Position numbers and translations under genes: made by a program. Shown piece by piece: positions 1 to 6,430 of a stretch of DNA of 21,068 bases; position 1 is the first letter of the stretch, and each line of letters begins with the position of its first letter. The notes beneath the pieces are model-generated. The model did not search any database and was not told the origin of the DNA. It saw only the letters and a list, made by a program, of their open reading frames with translations. This stretch comes from Bacillota bacterium (GTDB lineage: Bacteria; Bacillota; Clostridia; Lachnospirales; Lachnospiraceae): the NCBI GenBank assembly GCA_023428885.1, contig JAEYWQ010000228.1, positions 1 to 21,068 of the forward strand, written 5' to 3'.

Positions 1-2
1 GC

Positions 3-380
3 ATTGAGGAGACTCTTCAAAGTGTTTACCAACGCTTCCCGCGATTAGAAGAGAGAAAGAAACAGATTGCTGGAACTTTATCTGGTGGTGAGCAACAGAT
101 GCTTGCAATGGGAAGGGCCTTGATGTCAAAACCAAAGATTATGCTACTAGATGAGCCATCCATGGGATTATCACCTTTATTTGTTTCTGAGATTTTTAAG
201 ATTATCGAAGAGATCAGTAAGAGTGGTACCACTGTTCTTTTGGTAGAGCAGAATGCAAAGAAAGCATTATCTATCGCAGACCGTGCTTACGTTTTAGAGA
301 CTGGTAAGATTGTATTATCAGGGAATGCAGAGGAGATGTTAAACAACGACTCTGTTAAGAAAGCATACTTAGGCGAGTAG
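3..380 (+). CDS. livF: Branched-chain amino acid ABC transporter ATP-binding protein (LivF-like), 3' part only
   Basis: C-terminal 125 codons of an ABC ATPase whose start lies before the window. Visible in order: the ABC signature LSGGEQQ, the Walker B segment IMLLDEPSMGLSP with its catalytic Glu, and the H-loop region, where LLVEQNAKKAL has Gln-Asn in place of the usual His. The VEQN form and the DEPSMGL spelling are typical of the LivF subfamily, which pairs with LivG on LivH/LivM to import Leu/Ile/Val or other amino acids and amides at the inner face of the membrane. It ends in the usual short LivF tail (KKAYLGE). The rest of the operon is presumably upstream. Urea or other substrates of this transporter family cannot be excluded from the ATPase alone. 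Confidence 0.9.
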   Translation: MEETLQSVYQRFPRLEERKKQIAGTLSGGEQQMLAMGRALMSKPKIMLLDEPSMGLSPLFVSEIFKIIEEISKSGTTVLLVEQNAKKALSIADRAYVLETGKIVLSGNAEEMLNNDSVKKAYLGE

Positions 381-407
381 GGATATATAATGAGTAGGGA
401 TAAATTA

Positions 408-453
408 CAGTTTAAGTATTCGGTTCACAAAGTGAAGCTAATATGCTAAACTG
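408..453 (+). other. Imperfect hairpin downstream of livF
   Basis: CAGTTTA (408-414) pairs with TAAACTG (447-453), and an inner stem TTCAC/GTGAA closes on an AAA loop, giving a roughly 46-nt stem-loop with internal mismatches. No T-run follows, so it is not a canonical intrinsic terminator. It could protect the livF mRNA 3' end or attenuate read-through into the next gene. Confidence 0.4.
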
Positions 454-492
454 GAAGATATATCATCGTGAGGAGTAGGAGGATACAATGAG

Positions 493-1119
493 ATGGAGAA
501 CTATGTAATCACAATTGCGAGAGGGTATGGAAGTGGCGGACGTACGATTGGAAAGCTATTAGCTCAACGCCTTAACGTACATTATTATGATCGTGAATTG
601 ATGCGTTTAGCATCTGATTCCAGCGGTATCAATGAGGAACTGTTTGTGAAAGCAGATGAAACGGTAAAGAAAAGTTTATTATTTCGTATAGCAAGAAAAG
701 CCTATCAAGGAGAACTAATACCACCAGATTCTGATGATTTTGTATCTAACGATAATTTGTTTAATTATCAGGCGAAGGTGATTAAAGAGATAGCGACTCA
801 GGAATCTTGCGTTATTGTAGGCCGTTGTGCCGATTATGTACTAAAAGATTATAAGAACGTTATTCGTATCTTTGTTCATGCACCTTTTGAGGATTGCGTG
901 TCTAAGGTAGTCGAATTATCAGGAATCACAAGAGACGAAGCTGCGAAGAAGATTACTTCCATTGATAAGCATCGTGCAGAATATTACAAATATTATACAG
1001 GACGTTCCTGGGAGAATGCAGCAAACTATGATTTGTGTTTGAACTCGTCCAGATTAGGCTTTGATAAATGTGTGGATATGATAATTGATTACTTAAGAAT
1101 ACACGAGAATTATATTTAG
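493..1119 (+). CDS. Cytidylate kinase-like family protein
   Basis: The 208-aa product starts MENYVITIARGYGSGGRTIG, a P-loop-type N-terminus followed by a region (LNVHYYDRELMRLA) characteristic of the cytidylate-kinase-like family common in Clostridia. The segment ATQESCVIVGRCADYVL fits the core of the same family (GR-ADY). The family resembles CMP kinase but is shorter and divergent from true Cmk; its physiological substrate is uncertain. A strong AGGAGG (477-482) lies 10 nt before this ATG. A second ATG at 488 is closer to the SD but opens only a 6-codon frame ending at 508, so 493 is chosen because it preserves the conserved N-terminus. The next gene follows after 19 nt, probably in the same transcript. 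Confidence 0.82.
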   Translation: MENYVITIARGYGSGGRTIGKLLAQRLNVHYYDRELMRLASDSSGINEELFVKADETVKKSLLFRIARKAYQGELIPPDSDDFVSNDNLFNYQAKVIKEIATQESCVIVGRCADYVLKDYKNVIRIFVHAPFEDCVSKVVELSGITRDEAAKKITSIDKHRAEYYKYYTGRSWENAANYDLCLNSSRLGFDKCVDMIIDYLRIHENYI

Positions 1120-1138
1120 CAAGAGAGGCAGGAGTATT

Positions 1139-2326
1139 ATGATTTCGGATAAGATGGTAGGATTGGTTAAAAACAGCTCGGTCATTCGGGCTATGTTCGA
1201 AGAAGGCAAGAAAATGGCAGCAATCTATGGAGCCGAGAATGTTTATGATTTCAGTCTTGGTAATCCAAGCGTAGAACCACCAAGTAAAGTAAAAGAGGCA
1301 ATCATCGACGTGTTAAACTCTGAGAGTCAGACTTTAGTCCATGGATATCCTAACAATTCTGGCTATGAAGATGTGAGAGAGCAGATTGCGCAATCCATCA
1401 ATGCTAAGTTTGATACCAAGTTCCATAGCCAAAATCTGATTATGACTGTTGGTGCTGCCGGTGGATTGAATGTTATTTTTAAAACCTTACTTAATCCTGG
1501 AGACGAAGTCCTAGTATTTGCTCCCTTCTTTGGTGAATATCGTAATTATGTCAGCAATTTTGATGGGATTTTGGTAGCTGTTTCTCCTAATACCGTAGAT
1601 TTTCAACCAAATTTAGAGGAATTTGAGGAAAAGCTTACGAAGAAGACAAAGGCAGTTATTGTAAATACACCGAATAATCCAACTGGTGTGGTTTACTCCG
1701 AAGAAACCATCAAGAAATTAGCTGGGATCTTAGAAAAGAAACAAGAAGAATTTGGCTCACCAATCTACTTAATCTCAGATGAACCATATCGTGAACTGGC
1801 TTATGATGGGGTGGAAGTAGTTTACTTAACCAAGTACTACAAGAATACGATCGTTGGTTATTCCTATAGTAAGTCGTTATCACTACCAGGAGATCGTATT
1901 GGATACTTAGTAATCCCAGATGAGGTGGATGATTTTGAAGATATCGTAGGAGCTGCGAATGTAGCCACTCGAATCTTAGGTTTTGTCAATGCGCCATCCT
2001 TAATGCAACGTGCTGTAGCCAAGTGTTTAGACGCCGCAGTAGATATTGAAATCTATAATCGTAACAGAGAATTACTATATAACAGCTTAATGAAATACGG
2101 TTTTCAATGTATCAAGCCACAGGGAGCATTTTATCTCTTTGTGAAGGCCCTAGAAGAGGACGATAAAGCATTTGCAGCAAGAGCAAAAGAACATAATATC
2201 TTAATCGTTCCAGGATCTTCATTTGGTTGCCCGGGCTATTGTAGAATCGCTTATTGTGTAGATTATGCTATGATCGAGCGCTCTCTTCCTCATTTCAAGG
2301 CACTTGCTGTGGAATATAAGGCGTAA
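1139..2326 (+). CDS. PLP-dependent class I aminotransferase (aspartate/aromatic type)
   Basis: A 395-aa fold-type I aminotransferase. It shows the N-terminal DFSLGNPSVEPP motif, the cofactor/substrate segment NTPNNPTGVVYS, ISDEPYRELAY, and the Schiff-base lysine K245 in YSYSKSLSLPGDRIGY. The C-terminal PQGAFYLF and the CRIAYCV arginine region are those of aspartate aminotransferase-like enzymes. Length is normal for the family. It transfers amino groups between an amino acid and a 2-oxo acid using pyridoxal phosphate in the cytoplasm; which amino acid cannot be read from sequence. AGGAG at 1130-1134 sits 4 nt before the ATG. It is 19 nt downstream of the kinase-like gene and is followed by a second aminotransferase after 129 nt. 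Confidence 0.9.
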   Translation: MISDKMVGLVKNSSVIRAMFEEGKKMAAIYGAENVYDFSLGNPSVEPPSKVKEAIIDVLNSESQTLVHGYPNNSGYEDVREQIAQSINAKFDTKFHSQNLIMTVGAAGGLNVIFKTLLNPGDEVLVFAPFFGEYRNYVSNFDGILVAVSPNTVDFQPNLEEFEEKLTKKTKAVIVNTPNNPTGVVYSEETIKKLAGILEKKQEEFGSPIYLISDEPYRELAYDGVEVVYLTKYYKNTIVGYSYSKSLSLPGDRIGYLVIPDEVDDFEDIVGAANVATRILGFVNAPSLMQRAVAKCLDAAVDIEIYNRNRELLYNSLMKYGFQCIKPQGAFYLFVKALEEDDKAFAARAKEHNILIVPGSSFGCPGYCRIAYCVDYAMIERSLPHFKALAVEYKA

Positions 2327-2351
2327 TTTGCACTAGGTATTTAACTCAAGT

Positions 2352-2388
2352 TGGCAACAGTTTGGTTCTTAGGACCTGACTGTTGCCA
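2352..2388 (+). terminator. Stem-loop between the two aminotransferase genes (possible terminator, no T-run)
   Basis: TGGCAACAGT (2352-2361) pairs perfectly with ACTGTTGCCA (2379-2388) around a 17-nt loop. The stem is strong, but ATAATTC rather than a T-run follows. It may act as a weak terminator or as a processing/attenuation structure between the upstream gene and hisC. Confidence 0.45.
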
Positions 2389-2455
2389 TAATTCACATAA
2401 GTGGGTAGTATACTGACTTATCGTTACTTCTAGTCCAGTTTAAGGGGGAATCAAC

Positions 2456-3520
2456 ATGAGAGCATGGGAAAATAATATTCGAAAAATAAATCCATACGTT
2501 GCAGGAGAACAGCCAGATTTTCCGGATATGGTTAAACTTAATACCAATGAAAATCCATATCCGCCATCACCTAATGTGCAGAAGGTAATGCACATGGAGG
2601 GAGCAGAGAAGTTTCGTCTTTATCCAGATACGGACTCCACAGCATTGGTGGAAGCACTTTCTGAATTCTATCACATTAGTAAGGATCAAATCTTCGTTGG
2701 GGTGGGTTCAGATGATGTACTTGCGATGGCCTTCTTGACCTTTTTTAACTCTGAAAAACCGATTCTATTCCCAGATATCACGTATTCTTTTTATGATGTA
2801 TGGGCACAGTTATATCGAATTCCATATCGCCAGCTAGCTTTAGATGATAACTTCCTGCTGAAAAGAGAGGACTATTTTGTTGAGAATGGTGGTATTGTAC
2901 TAGCAAATCCCAATGCTCCTACTTCATTATCATTGCCAGTTTCTGAGATCGAAGAGATTATTCAGAAGAATCAAGATGTAATTGTAATCGTAGATGAAGC
3001 TTATGTGGACTTTGGTGGTGAGTCTGTAATGAAACTGGTCAATCAATATGATAATTTACTTGTAGTTCAGACTTTTTCAAAATCTCGTTCTATGGCTGGT
3101 ATGAGGATAGGTTTTGCAGTAGCGAATCCACGACTGATTCAAGCACTGAATGATGTTAAGAACTCCTATAATTCCTATACTATGACACGTGCTTCGATTT
3201 TGCTTGGAGCTGAGGCAGTGAAGGACTCTGCTTATTTTTATGAGACAACTCAAAAAATCATTGGAACGAGGGAACGTGTAAAGTTGGAATTAAGTAAACT
3301 GGGCTTTGAATTTCCTGATTCCAAAACGAATTTCTTATTTATCACACATAAAAAGTTAGATGCCAAAGAATTATTTGAAAGCCTACGAGATCATCATATC
3401 TTTGTGCGATACTGGAATAAAGCTCGTATTAAGCAATTTCTTCGCGTGTCAATCGGAACAGACCAGGAGATGGACATCTTTCTTAACTATTTGCAGGAGT
3501 ATTGCAAAGAGAGAATATAG
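2456..3520 (+). CDS. hisC: Histidinol-phosphate aminotransferase family protein (HisC-like)
   Basis: A 354-aa fold-type I aminotransferase with the HisC hallmark KLNTNENPYPPSP near the N-terminus, VGSDDVLAM, the Asp-containing VDEAYVDFGGES, PLP lysine K209 in TFSKSRSMAGMRIGFA, and a C-terminal FVRYW...FLRVSIGT phosphate-binding arginine region. HisC converts imidazole-acetol phosphate to histidinol phosphate in histidine synthesis. In several Firmicutes the same enzyme also makes Phe/Tyr. No other his gene is present here, so the true role may be broad-specificity or aromatic transamination. SD AAGGGGGA (2441-2448) is well placed before the ATG. A TATACT at 2409-2414 may be a -10, but its -35 is poor. 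Confidence 0.86.
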   Translation: MRAWENNIRKINPYVAGEQPDFPDMVKLNTNENPYPPSPNVQKVMHMEGAEKFRLYPDTDSTALVEALSEFYHISKDQIFVGVGSDDVLAMAFLTFFNSEKPILFPDITYSFYDVWAQLYRIPYRQLALDDNFLLKREDYFVENGGIVLANPNAPTSLSLPVSEIEEIIQKNQDVIVIVDEAYVDFGGESVMKLVNQYDNLLVVQTFSKSRSMAGMRIGFAVANPRLIQALNDVKNSYNSYTMTRASILLGAEAVKDSAYFYETTQKIIGTRERVKLELSKLGFEFPDSKTNFLFITHKKLDAKELFESLRDHHIFVRYWNKARIKQFLRVSIGTDQEMDIFLNYLQEYCKERI

Positions 3521-3569
3521 CATTAAGATAAAAGGGATTACAATTCGAGGGAATAAGAAGCTGAAATTC

Positions 3570-3607
3570 CATTACCATAAAACTATGAATTGAGCAAGTT
3601 GGTAATG
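3570..3607. repeat. 8-bp inverted repeat in the hisC-receiver gap
   Basis: CATTACCA (3570-3577) and TGGTAATG (3600-3607) form a perfect dyad with a 22-nt spacer. No T-run follows. The 208-nt gap 3521-3728 otherwise holds only AT-rich sequence and the promoter described next. The dyad could be an operator or a weak transcript end. Confidence 0.35.
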
Positions 3608-3668
3608 TAAGTGTTTTCAAGAATAAAGTTGAAAATTATTAAATCTTGTTAAAAATAGGAAAAAGCAC

Positions 3669-3697
3669 TAGATTAATTTAGAACGCTGTTGTATAAT
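3669..3697 (+). promoter_or_regulatory. Probable promoter of the orphan receiver gene
   Basis: A perfect -10 TATAAT lies at 3692-3697 with a poor -35 (TAGATT, 3669-3674) at 17-bp spacing. The ATG at 3696 lies inside this -10, which argues that translation begins at the downstream GTG 3729 instead. A second possible pair, TTGTTA (3646-3651) and TAGATT, is weaker. Confidence 0.5.
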
Positions 3698-3728
3698 GAA
3701 GAAAAGTATAAGTATAGGAGAGGATCTA

Positions 3729-4124
3729 GTGAAGATATTAATAGCTGAAGATGACTTTGCAAGTCGAAAATTTATGATGCGTTTTCTGTCCAAATATGGC
3801 GAAGTGGATGTTACTGTGGATGGGATGGAAGCAATTGATGCATATACGATGGCGCTTGATGCTAACGAGCCTTATCAGTTGGTATGTCTAGATATTATGA
3901 TGCCAACACTAGATGGTTACCAGGCACTCAAAGCAATTCGAGATTTAGAAAAAGAAAGAAATATTCCAGAAGAGAAATGCTCTAAGATTATAATGACCAC
4001 AGCATTGAGTGAAGGGAGAAATGTTACGAAAGCCTTTGAACTTGGCTGCGTAGCCTATGCTGGAAAACCAATTGATCAGCAAAAATTTGAGAATGTTTTA
4101 AAGAAATTTGAATTGATACCATAA
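3729..4124 (+). CDS. Stand-alone CheY-like response regulator receiver
   Basis: A 131-aa single receiver domain with no output domain. It has the acidic pocket EDD (residues 7-9), the phosphoacceptor D55 in LDIMMPTLDGYQAL, the Thr/Ser switch (MTTALS) and the conserved Lys of AGKPID. I chose GTG 3729 because AGGAG (3716-3720) is 8 nt upstream and the alternative ATG 3696 overlaps the -10 box. Single-domain receivers act as phosphorylation-dependent switches on flagellar motors, kinases or phosphorelays (Spo0F-like). No kinase is adjacent, and the gene is bounded by its own promoter and terminator, so its partner must be elsewhere. Confidence 0.85.
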   Translation: MKILIAEDDFASRKFMMRFLSKYGEVDVTVDGMEAIDAYTMALDANEPYQLVCLDIMMPTLDGYQALKAIRDLEKERNIPEEKCSKIIMTTALSEGRNVTKAFELGCVAYAGKPIDQQKFENVLKKFELIP

Positions 4125-4131
4125 GTATAAT

Positions 4132-4160
4132 GGGCTGCCGAAGTAATGGGCAGTCCTTTT
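4132..4160 (+). terminator. Intrinsic terminator of the receiver gene
   Basis: GGGCTGCC (4132-4139) pairs with GGCAGTCC (4149-4156), 8 bp with one G-U, closing a 9-nt loop and followed by TTTT (4157-4160). It ends the receiver transcript 7 nt after its stop codon. It also spans an in-frame upstream ATG (4146) of the next gene, making that start unlikely. Confidence 0.75.
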
Positions 4161-4187
4161 AGTATTCGTAGAGTAAAAGGAGTTTTC

Positions 4188-4835
4188 ATGAATCAAGTTA
4201 TAAATTATCAAAAAGAATTGGAGAAAAAAATCAAGGAGTTTGAGTCTTCCAGGAGGGTTCCTAGCTTACTGATTCATAGTTGCTGTGCACCTTGTAGTTC
4301 CTATGTCTTAGAATATTTATCCTCTTATTTTCATATTACGGTATTGTATTTTAATCCTAATATTTATCCGCCAGAGGAATATACATCCCGGGCAGCCGAG
4401 CAAAAACGCTTGATTGAGCAGTTGCCAGCCAAGTATCCAATGAAATTTATTGAGGGTAGATATCTTCCGGAGGAGTTTTACGCAATTGCCAGGGGTCATG
4501 AGCAGGATAAGGAGGGAGAAGAACGTTGCTTTGCTTGTTATCGCCTGCGTCTTACGGAAGCAGCAAAGTATGCAAAAGAAGAGGGCTTTGATTTCTTCAC
4601 CACCACACTTTCTATCAGCCCATTAAAGAATGCTGCGAAACTTAATGAGATTGGTGCAGAGCTGGCCAAGGAATATGAGCTTTCCTACCTTTTTTCTGAT
4701 TTTAAGAAGAAGGAAGGCTATAAGCGTTCAATTCAATTGTCACAGGAATATGATCTCTATCGTCAAAATTATTGTGGCTGTGTGTACTCTAAGATCAGCG
4801 CAGAAAAACAGCAAAAGTCTGATGAGAAAATATGA
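4188..4835 (+). CDS. queH: Epoxyqueuosine reductase QueH
   Basis: A 215-aa QueH (former DUF208). It has the paired-cysteine motif HSCCAPCSSYV (Cys32, Cys33, Cys36), a second cysteine group ERCFACYRLRLTEAA, the segment TTTLSISPLKN, and a terminal YCGCVYS. These cysteines are the ligands/redox residues of this iron-sulfur enzyme. QueH reduces epoxyqueuosine to queuosine in GUN-anticodon tRNAs and replaces the cobalamin-dependent QueG. ATG 4188 is preferred because AAAAGGAG (4175-4182) lies 5 nt upstream; the in-frame ATG 4146 falls in the preceding terminator hairpin. No other queuosine gene is adjacent. Function is firm from the cysteine pattern and length. Confidence 0.93.
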   Translation: MNQVINYQKELEKKIKEFESSRRVPSLLIHSCCAPCSSYVLEYLSSYFHITVLYFNPNIYPPEEYTSRAAEQKRLIEQLPAKYPMKFIEGRYLPEEFYAIARGHEQDKEGEERCFACYRLRLTEAAKYAKEEGFDFFTTTLSISPLKNAAKLNEIGAELAKEYELSYLFSDFKKKEGYKRSIQLSQEYDLYRQNYCGCVYSKISAEKQQKSDEKI

Positions 4836-4884
4836 GAAAATGATTAAAGAATAGCAAATATTACATTAAAATAAAAGGATATCA

Positions 4885-4913
4885 TTGAACAGTGCAAACA
4901 CCTATGCTAGTAT
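4885..4913 (+). promoter_or_regulatory. Candidate promoter for the zinc-ribbon / DUF2085 pair
   Basis: TTGAAC (4885-4890), 17 bp, then TAGTAT (4908-4913) with TGC immediately before it (extended -10). It would give a leader of roughly 110 nt ahead of the ATG at 5033. I see no other structure in the 4836-5032 gap. Confidence 0.5.
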
Positions 4914-5032
4914 GAAGATATAAGTAATAATGCATACTCTGGACTTAAAAGGATAGAATGTATGATAAGTAAGCTTGCGATATTCGTGGGAGTAGTAAGG
5001 AGTATAATTATTCGTGGTGAGGAGTGTTGTAT

Positions 5033-5245
5033 ATGAGATGTCCAAGATGTAATGATGATCGGTGCTTTATTATCGAAGAATCAGAGACACATCAAAAAGG
5101 CTTTGGTTTTTTTAAGGGCTGTTGTGGTTATCTGATCGTTGGTCCTATTGGCTGGTTATGTGGTTTATGTGGTATGGGAAAGGGGCATACTAGCAGAAGA
5201 GCTTATTGGGTCTGTCCACATTGTGGTCAAAAATTTAAAGCATAG
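5033..5245 (+). CDS. Small zinc-ribbon protein with central hydrophobic loop (unassigned)
   Basis: 70 aa, not a family I can name with certainty. An N-terminal CPRC (Cys3, Cys6) and a C-terminal CPHC (Cys61, Cys64) would form a split zinc ribbon. Between them lies a Gly/Cys-rich hydrophobic stretch (GCCGYLIVGPIGWLCGLCGM, residues 29-48). This arrangement (CxxC, hydrophobic hairpin, CxxC) resembles LITAF-type membrane-inserting zinc ribbons, but that is analogy only. ATG 5033 is chosen because GGTGAGGAG (5016-5024) is 8 nt upstream; GTG 5024 overlaps the SD. It lies 15 nt before the DUF2085 gene and is likely co-transcribed with it. It may sit at the membrane or bind metal. Confidence 0.7.
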   Translation: MRCPRCNDDRCFIIEESETHQKGFGFFKGCCGYLIVGPIGWLCGLCGMGKGHTSRRAYWVCPHCGQKFKA

Positions 5246-5260
5246 ACAAAGGGGGAGAGT

Positions 5261-5662
5261 ATGAAGGTTTTGGTAAGAAAAAAGAGTGACGAAAGATGGA
5301 AAAAGTTGATGAAACTTGGGGAGAAAACGGGTTGCCATCAACAGTTCGAACGGAGTTTTTCATTTCATGGATATCAATTTCCAGTTTGTGCTCGATGTAC
5401 TGGGGTTATCCTAGGCTATCTAATAGCCATACCATTCTTTTTGTTGACAGGTTTTCATAAGAAAACTTCAATTGGGGCTTGCTTAATTATGTTTACGGAC
5501 TGGTGCTTGCAAGCAACACAAGTGAAAGAGTCTACAAATCGAAGAAGGTTTATTACAGGAATAGCGGGTGGTTTTGGAATTATGTCAATTCAACTATGCA
5601 TCTTGAGTAAGATATTTAAGAAAAAGAAAAGTGCAGAATTAGAGGAAGAGATTCCTTGTTAA
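5261..5662 (+). CDS. DUF2085 family membrane protein
   Basis: 133 aa. The GCHQQFERSFSFHGYQFPVCARCTGVILGY block, with CHQ, RSF and VCARCTG, is the signature of DUF2085, followed by the family's second motif around TDWCLQATQVKESTNRRR (usually DG-TQ...STN-R). Hydrophobic segments at about residues 47-66, 71-85 and 99-115 indicate a small polytopic membrane protein. The conserved His and Cys residues suggest metal binding, but no reaction is established for the family. A strong SD (GGGGGAG, 5251-5257) precedes ATG 5261. It follows the zinc-ribbon gene by 15 nt, and transcription probably stops in the palindromic element downstream. Confidence 0.85.
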   Translation: MKVLVRKKSDERWKKLMKLGEKTGCHQQFERSFSFHGYQFPVCARCTGVILGYLIAIPFFLLTGFHKKTSIGACLIMFTDWCLQATQVKESTNRRRFITGIAGGFGIMSIQLCILSKIFKKKKSAELEEEIPC

Positions 5663-5673
5663 TTGATTAAGTA

Positions 5674-5729
5674 GTGCCAAGGGGACCATGGCAAAAGGAC
5701 AGTGCCAAGGGGACCATGACAAAGGGACA
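5674..5729. repeat. Two tandem 28-bp units related to the palindrome end
   Basis: Units 5674-5701 and 5702-5729 each begin GTGCCAAGGGGACCATG and differ at only two positions. The same GTGCCAAGG begins the adjoining palindrome at 5730 and, inverted, ends it at 5941. This looks like repeated terminal sequence of a REP/MITE-like element. Confidence 0.85.
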
Positions 5730-5941
5730 GTGCCAAGGAGACCGAACGATAGACACCCCAGGCAGATATGATTTCTCACGTACACAGGTGATAAACACAA
5801 GAGGCCAGATTGAACGCCACGACATTACACGAAACCCACGTGTATGTCTTAGTCGTACAATCTGGTCTCTTGTGTTTTCAACAGTGTACTTAGAGAAATA
5901 TAATCTGCCCTGGGGTGTCTATCGTTCGGCCCCCTTGGCAC
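5730..5941. mobile_element. 212-bp imperfect palindrome, MITE/REP-like element
   Basis: The left arm from 5730 and the reverse complement of the right arm ending at 5941 match over about 100 bp with few mismatches and small indels. Shared blocks include CCGAACGATAGACACCCCAG, ATTTCTC, GTACAC, AACACAAGAG, CCAGATTG and TACACG near the centre (about 5835). The tips read GTGCCAAGG / CCTTGGCAC. It has no transposase, and the 93-codon open frame across it is a by-product. As RNA it would form one very long hairpin. The GTGCCAAGGGGAC tip resembles motifs I recall from REP-like repeats in Firmicutes; that resemblance is from memory and unverified. Confidence 0.8.
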
Positions 5942-5957
5942 TTTTGTATTGGTAATA

Positions 5958-6009
5958 TTCTGTATTTCAGTCAGTACCTATTCTTCTGTATTTCAGTCAG
6001 TACCTATTC
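5958..6009. repeat. 26-bp direct duplication just upstream of the feo promoter
   Basis: Two identical back-to-back 26-bp copies, 5958-5983 and 5984-6009, each starting TTCTGTATTTCAGTCAGTAC. The second copy ends 3 bp before the -35 of the feo promoter. Confidence 0.9.
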
Positions 6010-6012
6010 TTC

Positions 6013-6041
6013 TTGACATTTTATTCAGTTAGACGTATAAT
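6013..6041 (+). promoter_or_regulatory. Consensus sigma-A promoter of the feo operon
   Basis: TTGACA (6013-6018), exactly 17 bp, then TATAAT (6036-6041): both hexamers are perfect. Transcription should begin near 6048, immediately before the Fur-box region, leaving a leader of about 130 nt to feoA. Confidence 0.9.
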
Positions 6042-6052
6042 TCTATTGCTAT

Positions 6053-6087
6053 TGATAATTATTATCAATTATTATTAATAATTATCA
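6053..6087. promoter_or_regulatory. Tandem Fur boxes controlling feo
   Basis: TGATAATTATTATCA (6053-6067) is a perfect 7-1-7 Fur box (TGATAAT-N-ATTATCA). A second, weaker box, TATTAATAATTATCA (6073-6087), has one perfect half-site and 5/7 in the other, and starts exactly 20 bp downstream, about two helical turns. Both lie just after the expected start site, where Fur-Fe would block initiation or clearance. This predicts derepression of feoAB under iron starvation. Confidence 0.85.
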
Positions 6088-6178
6088 ATAATGTAAATGA
6101 TTTTTTGATTTAAATGATTTTATTATTATAAATGATTAATGAAAAGGTAAGTTGCCTCACAGGCAGAAAGAGGTTGTT

Positions 6179-6430
6179 ATGACATTGTGTGATGGTAAGA
6201 TTAATCATAGTTATATCGTTGGATCGATTTCCTTGGAGAATGCCACGCAGATACGATTAAAGGCGCTTGGATTAACAGATGGCACCAGTATAACTATATT
6301 GAATAATAAACGAGGGGGGTCTGTGATATTTACCGTGAGGGGAACTCGATTGGCAGTTGGGAAGCAGATCGCACAAGAAATTGAGATACTTGGCTTATCG
6401 GAGGATGATAACAAATGCAAGAAGAATTAA
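6179..6430 (+). CDS. feoA: Ferrous iron transport protein A (FeoA)
   Basis: 83 aa, the typical FeoA length, with an SH3-like beta-barrel pattern: an N-terminal turn, then ATQIRLKALGLTDGTSITIL, a basic loop NNKRGGSVIFTVRGTRLAVGKQIAQEIEIL. FeoA is a small cytoplasmic partner thought to modulate the FeoB G-domain and pore. ATG 6179 is chosen because AAGAGG (6168-6173) is 5 nt upstream; a TTG at 6152 is in frame but has no SD. Its last 16 nt overlap feoB, so the two are translationally coupled. Confidence 0.9.
   Translation: MTLCDGKINHSYIVGSISLENATQIRLKALGLTDGTSITILNNKRGGSVIFTVRGTRLAVGKQIAQEIEILGLSEDDNKCKKN

Noticed and set aside
2327..2455. T-box or other riboswitch before hisC
   Set aside because: The 129-nt gap is too short and lacks the T-box TGGNACCGCG-type sequence and antiterminator; only a simple hairpin is present.
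4630..4854. 74-codon + strand frame overlapping queH
   Set aside because: It is an alternate frame of queH, whose conserved cysteines fix the true frame.
5674..5955. 93-codon open frame across the palindromic element
   Set aside because: It lies entirely in the 28-bp units and the long inverted repeat, has no ribosome site, and its composition follows the repeat arms.
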